Positions 59,999-64,000 of a stretch of 64,000 bases of DNA are shown here, piece after piece. The notes under the pieces were generated by a model. It was not told the origin of the DNA. It made no database searches and saw only the letters and a list, made by a program, of their open reading frames with translations. Positions within the stretch are counted from its first letter, which is position 1, and each line of letters starts with the position of its first letter. Origin of the DNA: Prosthecodimorpha staleyi (lineage in GTDB: Bacteria; Pseudomonadota; Alphaproteobacteria; Rhizobiales; Ancalomicrobiaceae); assembly GCF_018729455.1 (NCBI RefSeq), contig NZ_JAHHZF010000009.1, positions 197,878 to 261,877 of the forward strand, read 5' to 3'. A program made the position numbers and the translations under genes.

Positions 59999-60014
59999 TG
60001 GCACGCGGCTTGCT
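59999..60014 (+). promoter_or_regulatory. sigma-54 (-24/-12) promoter of the amino-acid ABC transporter
   Basis: TGGCACGCGGCTTGCT is an exact match to the consensus TGGCACG-N4-TTGCW, with GG at 60000-60001 and GC at 60012-60013. Transcription would start near 60025, leaving a leader of about 140 bases. Sigma-54 control is common for amino-acid transporters under nitrogen control. Confidence 0.5.
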
Positions 60015-60046
60015 AATTTACCTCGGCGCAAGAGACTTGAACGGTG

Positions 60047-60062
60047 CGCACTTGGTTGTGCG
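60047..60062. promoter_or_regulatory. inverted repeat CGCAC-N6-GTGCG in the leader of the binding-protein gene
   Basis: Exact five-base arms flank TTGGTT, about 25 bases downstream of the predicted sigma-54 start. It could be an operator or a small RNA hairpin. Confidence 0.5.
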
Positions 60063-60165
60063 AACGGATCCCGGCTCCTGCCCGGTGCGACCCGCAAGCG
60101 GGATGTGTCCCGGACCGCAGTCTCCGGGAGGCACCTCTTCGTCCGCGAACTCGAAGGATACCGAC

Positions 60166-61026
60166 ATGACGGCCAAAGGATGGACTTCCGCAGTCGCATT
60201 CGCTCTCGCGCTCGGCGTGGCCGGCGAGGCGCTGGCCCAAGCCCCGGCCTGCGAGCCGGCAAAGTTGGCCACAAAGTATCCGAGCCTCGTCGGAAAGACG
60301 ATCAAGTTCGGCGCCGATCCGCAGACCCCGCCCTACACCATGCGTGATGGCGCGGACTTCAACAAGATCATCGGCGCCGATACCGATCTGGCCCGGGCGG
60401 TGTTCGACTGTCAGGGCATCAAGTACGAGATCTTCCTCGGTGGCTGGTCCGGCCTGCTGCCGGCGACCATTTCCGGCCAGATCGACGTATTCTGGAACAA
60501 TCTCTACTACACGGCCGAGCGCGCCAAGCAGGTCGACTACGTGCTCTACATGCAGGCCGGCACGGGCGCCCTGACCCAGGCCGGCAATCCCAAGAAGATC
60601 GGCGGGCTGGATCAGACCTGCGGCACCACCGCGGCGGCCGGCCTCGGCACGGTCGAGGAAGCCGCCCTCAAGAAGGAAGACGAGAAGTGCAAGGCGGCCG
60701 GCAAGCCCGGCGTCACCGTGATGACCTATCCGGACCTCGCCGCCGGCATCCGGCTCGTCCAGACCGGCCGCGCGGACATCATGATGACCGACCTCGCGAT
60801 CGTCGAATCCCTCGCCATCGACAACCCGCAGACCTATGCCCGCGCCTTCAAGATCCTGACCGGCTTCACCATCGGGGCGGCGGTCAAGAACGGCAACGAC
60901 GAGCTGCTCAAGGCGATCTACGAGGGCCTCGTGGCCGTCCAGGCGAGCGGCGGTCAGAAGGCGATCTTCCAGAAATACAAGATCGATCCGGACCTGCAGG
61001 TCGCGGCCGAAATCAAGAAGGACTGA
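60166..61026 (+). CDS. amino-acid ABC transporter substrate-binding protein (family 3)
   Basis: This is a 286-residue periplasmic receptor with a Sec signal (TSAVAFALALGVAGEALAQ). It has the family 3 pattern: KFGADPQTPPYTMRDGADFNKIIGADTDLARAVF, then GGWSGLLPATISGQIDVFWNNLYYTAERAKQVDYV. Two Cys pairs (around residues 31/74 and 157/182) are possible disulphides. The ATG at 60166 has GAAGGA upstream. It supplies the fused permease-ATPase encoded next; the ligand is probably a polar amino acid or related amine. Confidence 0.5.
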   Translation: MTAKGWTSAVAFALALGVAGEALAQAPACEPAKLATKYPSLVGKTIKFGADPQTPPYTMRDGADFNKIIGADTDLARAVFDCQGIKYEIFLGGWSGLLPATISGQIDVFWNNLYYTAERAKQVDYVLYMQAGTGALTQAGNPKKIGGLDQTCGTTAAAGLGTVEEAALKKEDEKCKAAGKPGVTVMTYPDLAAGIRLVQTGRADIMMTDLAIVESLAIDNPQTYARAFKILTGFTIGAAVKNGNDELLKAIYEGLVAVQASGGQKAIFQKYKIDPDLQVAAEIKKD

Positions 61027-61159
61027 CCCGGCGTCTGCGGGCGAGGCCTTGTGCCACGCCCGCCGTCCGCCGAAGCGAAGGGCATGACCGCGGAGCCGGC
61101 TCTGGCGATCCGCGCTCCGGGGCGAAACAGATGGCGGCCGCAGCGGCCGGGTGTGGCGA

Positions 61160-62971
61160 ATGCAGATCTGGCTCCGACGGTTTACTGGCCTGTTTTCGCT
61201 GGCTTTTATCCTCACGCTGCTGCTGTCCGCCTGCGGCCCGGACGCCGGCACACAGAACACCTCGACACTCGACAACCTGGCGTCCGGCGGGAGCATCACC
61301 AAGAAGGGCCCCCCGCCCTTCGTAATCGAGGTCTGGGGCTATTTCGTCTCCGGCTTCCTGTGGGAAGGCGCGTGGATCGCGGTCAAGATCACGGTCTGCG
61401 CGATGTCGGTCGGCCTGCTGCTCGGGCTCGGGCTCGCGCTGATGCGGCTTTCGAGCCTCGCGGCCGTCCGTGCGTCGGCATGGTTCTACATCTGGGTCGT
61501 GCGCGGCACGCCGCAGCTCCTGCAGCTGGTCTTCCTGTTCGACGCACTGCCCGAACTGGGCATCAGGCTCGATCCGATCACCACGGCGATCATCGGCTTC
61601 GCGCTGAACGAGGCCGCCTTCAGCGCCGAGATCATTCGCGGCGGCATCCTGTCGGTCAACCGCAACCAGTCCATCGCGGCCGACAGTCTGGGCATGGGCA
61701 AGTTCCTGACGCTGCGGCGGATCATCCTGCCGCAGGCGATGCGGGCCATCCTGCCCGGCGTGTCCAACGACACGATCGGCATGCTCAAGCTGACCTCGAT
61801 CGCTTCGATCGTCTTCGTCAACGAATTGACCTTCAGGGCCCAGCAGATCGTCGGACAGAACTTTCGGTTCTTCCCCGTCTTCATCGCCGCCGGGGCGATC
61901 TATCTGGTGATGACCAGTGCCATCTCGCTGTTCCAGGCCTGGCTGGAGGCGCGCTACGACCTGGAGACCGACCGGACCCAGCGCAAGGGCGCCAACCTGA
62001 TGGCCCGATTGACCGGCGGCCTGATCGGCGGCTGGAATCCGGCCCCCGCCGACGCCGAACCGGTGCGCACCCCCGAAGACCCTGCGCCGGCCCGGCCCGC
62101 GCCGGTCGCGCGCCGTCAACTCGACGAAGCCTGGCTCGCCCGCATCGCCGCGGCAGCAGATGTCGAGGCGCCGATCGGTGCCCCCTTCGTGGTCGCCAAG
62201 AATGTGCAGAAGGCCTATGGCGGCCGCGAGGTGCTGACCGGCATCGACCTGACGGTCAATCGCGGCGAATGCGTCGTCATCCTCGGGCCGTCAGGCTCGG
62301 GCAAGAGCACCTTTCTGCGCATGATCAACCATCTCGAGGTCCTGGACTGGGGCGAGATCCGGATCGACGGCAAGACCGTCGGCTACGACTACGCGACGGG
62401 CCGCCCGCGCCCCGTCCGCAGCCTCGCCGCCGCGAAGGCCTCGGCCCGCATCGGCATGGTGTTCCAGTCGTTCAATCTGTTCGGCCATCTGACCGCCCTG
62501 GAGAACGTGGTCGAAGCACCCGTCCGGGTCCACGGCGTCCCGCAAGCGGAGGCCGAGTCGCTGGCGCAGGAACTGCTGTCCAGCGTCGGCCTGGACGCGC
62601 ACACGCAGCATCTCCCGCACCGGCTCTCGGGCGGGCAGCAGCAGCGGGTCGCGATCGCGCGCGCGCTCGCCATCAAGCCGCGGCTGATGCTCTTCGACGA
62701 ACCGACCTCGGCGCTCGACCCCGAGCTGGTCGGCGAGGTCCTGAACGTGATGCGGCGCCTCGCGGCCGCCGGCATGACCATGATCGTGGTCACGCACGAG
62801 ATCCGGTTCGCCCGCGACGTGGCCGATCGGGTCATCTTCATGGACGAAGGCCGGATCATCGAGCAGGGTCCGCCCGAACAGGTCATCGACGCCCCGATAC
62901 ACGAGCGGACCCGCCGCTTCCTGCGCATGGTCGAACAGGCCGGTACCGACGACGACGCGATGCCGGGGTGA
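61160..62971 (+). CDS. fused amino-acid ABC transporter permease and ATPase with lipoprotein-like N-terminus
   Basis: This is a 603-residue protein. Residues of about 45-265 form a HisM/GlnP-type permease ([42 protein letters not shown], and the ATPase-contact loop [28 protein letters not shown]). After a Pro/Ala-rich linker, residues from about 345 form a GlnQ-type ATPase with [24 protein letters not shown] and [13 protein letters not shown]. The first 25 residues end in a lipobox (LLSAC), which is odd for a permease. The ATG at 61160 or a GTG at 61151 may be the start. It works with the binding protein 133 bp upstream as a homodimer (inference). Confidence 0.5.
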   Translation: MQIWLRRFTGLFSLAFILTLLLSACGPDAGTQNTSTLDNLASGGSITKKGPPPFVIEVWGYFVSGFLWEGAWIAVKITVCAMSVGLLLGLGLALMRLSSLAAVRASAWFYIWVVRGTPQLLQLVFLFDALPELGIRLDPITTAIIGFALNEAAFSAEIIRGGILSVNRNQSIAADSLGMGKFLTLRRIILPQAMRAILPGVSNDTIGMLKLTSIASIVFVNELTFRAQQIVGQNFRFFPVFIAAGAIYLVMTSAISLFQAWLEARYDLETDRTQRKGANLMARLTGGLIGGWNPAPADAEPVRTPEDPAPARPAPVARRQLDEAWLARIAAAADVEAPIGAPFVVAKNVQKAYGGREVLTGIDLTVNRGECVVILGPSGSGKSTFLRMINHLEVLDWGEIRIDGKTVGYDYATGRPRPVRSLAAAKASARIGMVFQSFNLFGHLTALENVVEAPVRVHGVPQAEAESLAQELLSSVGLDAHTQHLPHRLSGGQQQRVAIARALAIKPRLMLFDEPTSALDPELVGEVLNVMRRLAAAGMTMIVVTHEIRFARDVADRVIFMDEGRIIEQGPPEQVIDAPIHERTRRFLRMVEQAGTDDDAMPG

Positions 62972-62991
62972 GCGCGAGGGCTATCGGCTGC

Positions 62992-63630
62992 TCAGAAGGT
63001 CGGCGGCGTGTTGATCCAGACGACCAGGGCGCTGGTCGGACCGGACGCCCGGTAGCTGTGCGGACGGTCCGACTCGAAGAAGAAGGTCGAACCGGCCGGG
63101 ACGATGAAGATCTCGCCTTCCACGGTCAGTTCGACGGCACCGTTGACGACATAGCCGACCTCCTCGCCGGCATGGCGGAACGGACCGCACAGCGGCCCGC
63201 CCGCCGGCAGGGTGATCATCAACCCTTCCAGGCGGCGTTTCTCGTCGACCGGAATGATGCTGTCGGCGGTCGAGCCGTCGCCCTCGGCCTCGTCGCCGCG
63301 CAACAGGCGCGGCCGGTCGTTGGGGCCGTAGACCGTGCAGATCTTCTCCTCGACCGGCTCGAGCAGGGTCGACACATTGATGCCGAGCGCCTGACTGAGC
63401 CGGTGCAGGGTGGTCAGCGACGGCGTCACAAGGCCGTTCTCGATGCGCGACAGCAGGCTCTCCGAGCAACCGGCCTTCACCGCGAGGTCCTTCAGCCGCA
63501 GCCGGCGGATCCGGCGCTGCAGGCGCAGCCGCGGGCCCACCGCCGGCAGCGCAGTGCCGGTCTTGGCCGGGGCCGGGGTGGTTTCGGCTGCGGCGGGCAG
63601 CACGGCGGCGGAGGAGGCTTCGTCGGTCAT
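62992..63630 (-). CDS. XRE family regulator with C-terminal cupin domain
   Basis: This is a 212-residue regulator. After an Ala/Pro-rich N-terminal tail of about 30 residues come the helix-turn-helix (LRLKDLAVKAGCSESLLSRIENG, then LTTLHRLSQALGI) and, from about 130, a cupin barrel (FRHAGEEVGYVVNGAVELTVEG, then DRPHSYRASG). It is convergent with the amino-acid transporter operon and may control it or the RidA gene behind it. It resembles the regulator at 12100 in plan, but its helix-turn-helix recognition helix differs. Confidence 0.5.
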   Translation of the reverse strand: MTDEASSAAVLPAAAETTPAPAKTGTALPAVGPRLRLQRRIRRLRLKDLAVKAGCSESLLSRIENGLVTPSLTTLHRLSQALGINVSTLLEPVEEKICTVYGPNDRPRLLRGDEAEGDGSTADSIIPVDEKRRLEGLMITLPAGGPLCGPFRHAGEEVGYVVNGAVELTVEGEIFIVPAGSTFFFESDRPHSYRASGPTSALVVWINTPPTF

Positions 63631-63638
63631 GGCGGCCT

Positions 63639-63650
63639 AACGATACCGTT
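63639..63650. promoter_or_regulatory. inverted repeat AACG-ATAC-CGTT upstream of the XRE-cupin gene
   Basis: Exact four-base arms lie nine bases before the regulator's ATG on the minus strand. It is short but in the right place for autoregulation; weak support. Confidence 0.5.
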
Positions 63651-63725
63651 CGGGCTCGATCGTCAAGTCCGTGCAACGAGCAGTCTGTTGTCGGACGCGA
63701 ATCCGCGCCAGCGGCGCACTTTCGG

Positions 63726-64000
63726 TCATGGTTTCACATAGGCGATCGCTTCGATCTCGACCAGCATCTCGGGCTCGGCCAGCGCCGCCTGGACGGTGGT
63801 GCGTGCCGGCGGATCCTTGGGGAAGAACTCTGCGAAGACGGCGTTCATGGCCGCGAAATGGCGGATGTCGGCGAGGTAGACGTTGCATTTCAGCACGTCG
63901 TCCATGGTCGCGCCGGCCTCCGCCAGGATCGCCCGGATGTTGGTGAGCACCTGACGCGTCTGAGCCGGCACATCGCCGAGGCCGACGAGCTCGCCCGTCG
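63726..64000 (-). CDS. RidA family protein, 5' truncated by window edge
   Basis: About 91 residues of a RidA/YjgF/YER057c/UK114 protein are visible: TGELVGLGDVPAQTRQVLTNIRAILAEAGATMDDVLKCNVYL and the C-terminal ARTTVQAALAEPEMLVEIEAIAY with the conserved Arg and Glu of the active-site cleft. Such enzymes hydrolyse reactive enamine or imine intermediates from amino-acid breakdown. The N-terminus lies beyond position 64000. It is followed by the XRE-cupin regulator on the same strand, which suggests joint control. Confidence 0.5.
   Translation of the reverse strand, partial: TGELVGLGDVPAQTRQVLTNIRAILAEAGATMDDVLKCNVYLADIRHFAAMNAVFAEFFPKDPPARTTVQAALAEPEMLVEIEAIAYVKP

Larger units (their letters stand above)
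59707..60165. other. divergent intergenic region between the aco operon and the amino-acid ABC operon
   Basis: The 459-bp gap has no convincing gene. It contains, from left to right, a sigma-70 promoter with an ATGCAAGT-type operator for aco, a long middle part without a signal I recognise, an exact sigma-54 promoter at 59999-60014, and inverted repeats at 60026-60042 (degenerate) and 60047-60062 in the leader of the binding-protein gene. Confidence 0.5.

Noticed and set aside
1-64000. CRISPR arrays, tRNA/rRNA genes, transposases, phage genes
   Set aside because: I saw no regularly spaced repeats, cloverleaf-type sequences, transposase motifs or phage structural genes on either strand. The only repeats found are the three palindromic elements.

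Overview
The window is a gene-dense, visibly GC-rich stretch of bacterial chromosome (or a large replicon). It is made almost entirely of catabolic and uptake operons. Alpha-proteobacteria, probably Hyphomicrobiales, are suggested by the TRAP, Liv, Dpp and hydantoinase clusters with GntR, IclR and XRE-cupin regulators, the GTG/TTG starts, the frequent ATGA overlaps, and a dispersed palindromic repeat (three copies) of a kind common in that order. This is inference, because no rRNA or other taxonomic marker is present. I saw no tRNA, rRNA, insertion sequence, phage gene or CRISPR array.

Layout. (1) 1-6054, minus strand: a GntR-led operon with a RutA-like flavin monooxygenase and a flavin reductase, an HpcH/HpaI aldolase, a V4R-domain protein, a cyclase-family hydrolase and a TRAP transporter (dctP, dctQ; the large permease would lie off the left edge). 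(2) 6377-14479, plus strand: a Dpp/Opp-type peptide ABC transporter with a GlcG-like protein, an amidase, an XRE-cupin regulator and a fused double ATPase. (3) 14499-23987, minus strand: a ten-gene operon with SDR, livKHMGF, two SDRs, a KstD-like flavoprotein and a GST. It is divergent from a GntR regulator (24089). (4) 24962-29867, minus strand: a tightly overlapped island of GT4 glycosyltransferase, PqqD-like protein, HprK-related kinase, GT2 glycosyltransferase and nucleotidyltransferase. It is the only non-catabolic block. (5) 30297-41770, plus strand: FAH-family hydrolase, hyuA, hyuB, IclR regulator, DapA-family lyase and a second livKHMGF. (6) 41983-46606, plus strand: a second hyuA-hyuB pair and an SDR. 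(7) 46614-53775: HpaB-like monooxygenase, polysaccharide deacetylase, NAD-epimerase, gamma-glutamyltransferase-like and M20-like hydrolases, and an SDR. (8) 53957-59706, minus strand: acoABC-type 2-oxo acid dehydrogenase genes, a VOC protein, a GMC oxidoreductase and its small subunit. (9) 60166-64000: a polar amino-acid ABC transporter (binding protein plus a fused permease-ATPase), an XRE-cupin regulator and a truncated RidA gene.

How it works together. Most blocks pair an uptake system with two to six enzymes and often a local regulator, so each reads as a self-contained module for one nitrogen- or carboxylate-containing substrate. Several intergenic regions carry clear control signals. 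A 17-bp palindrome occurs before both the Dpp operon and its XRE-cupin gene. A twin GntR operator overlaps the first liv promoter. An ATGCAAGT-type half-site recurs before three or more operons. An exact sigma-54 promoter match precedes the amino-acid transporter. Hairpins follow three solute-binding-protein genes and may set the ratio of binding protein to permease.
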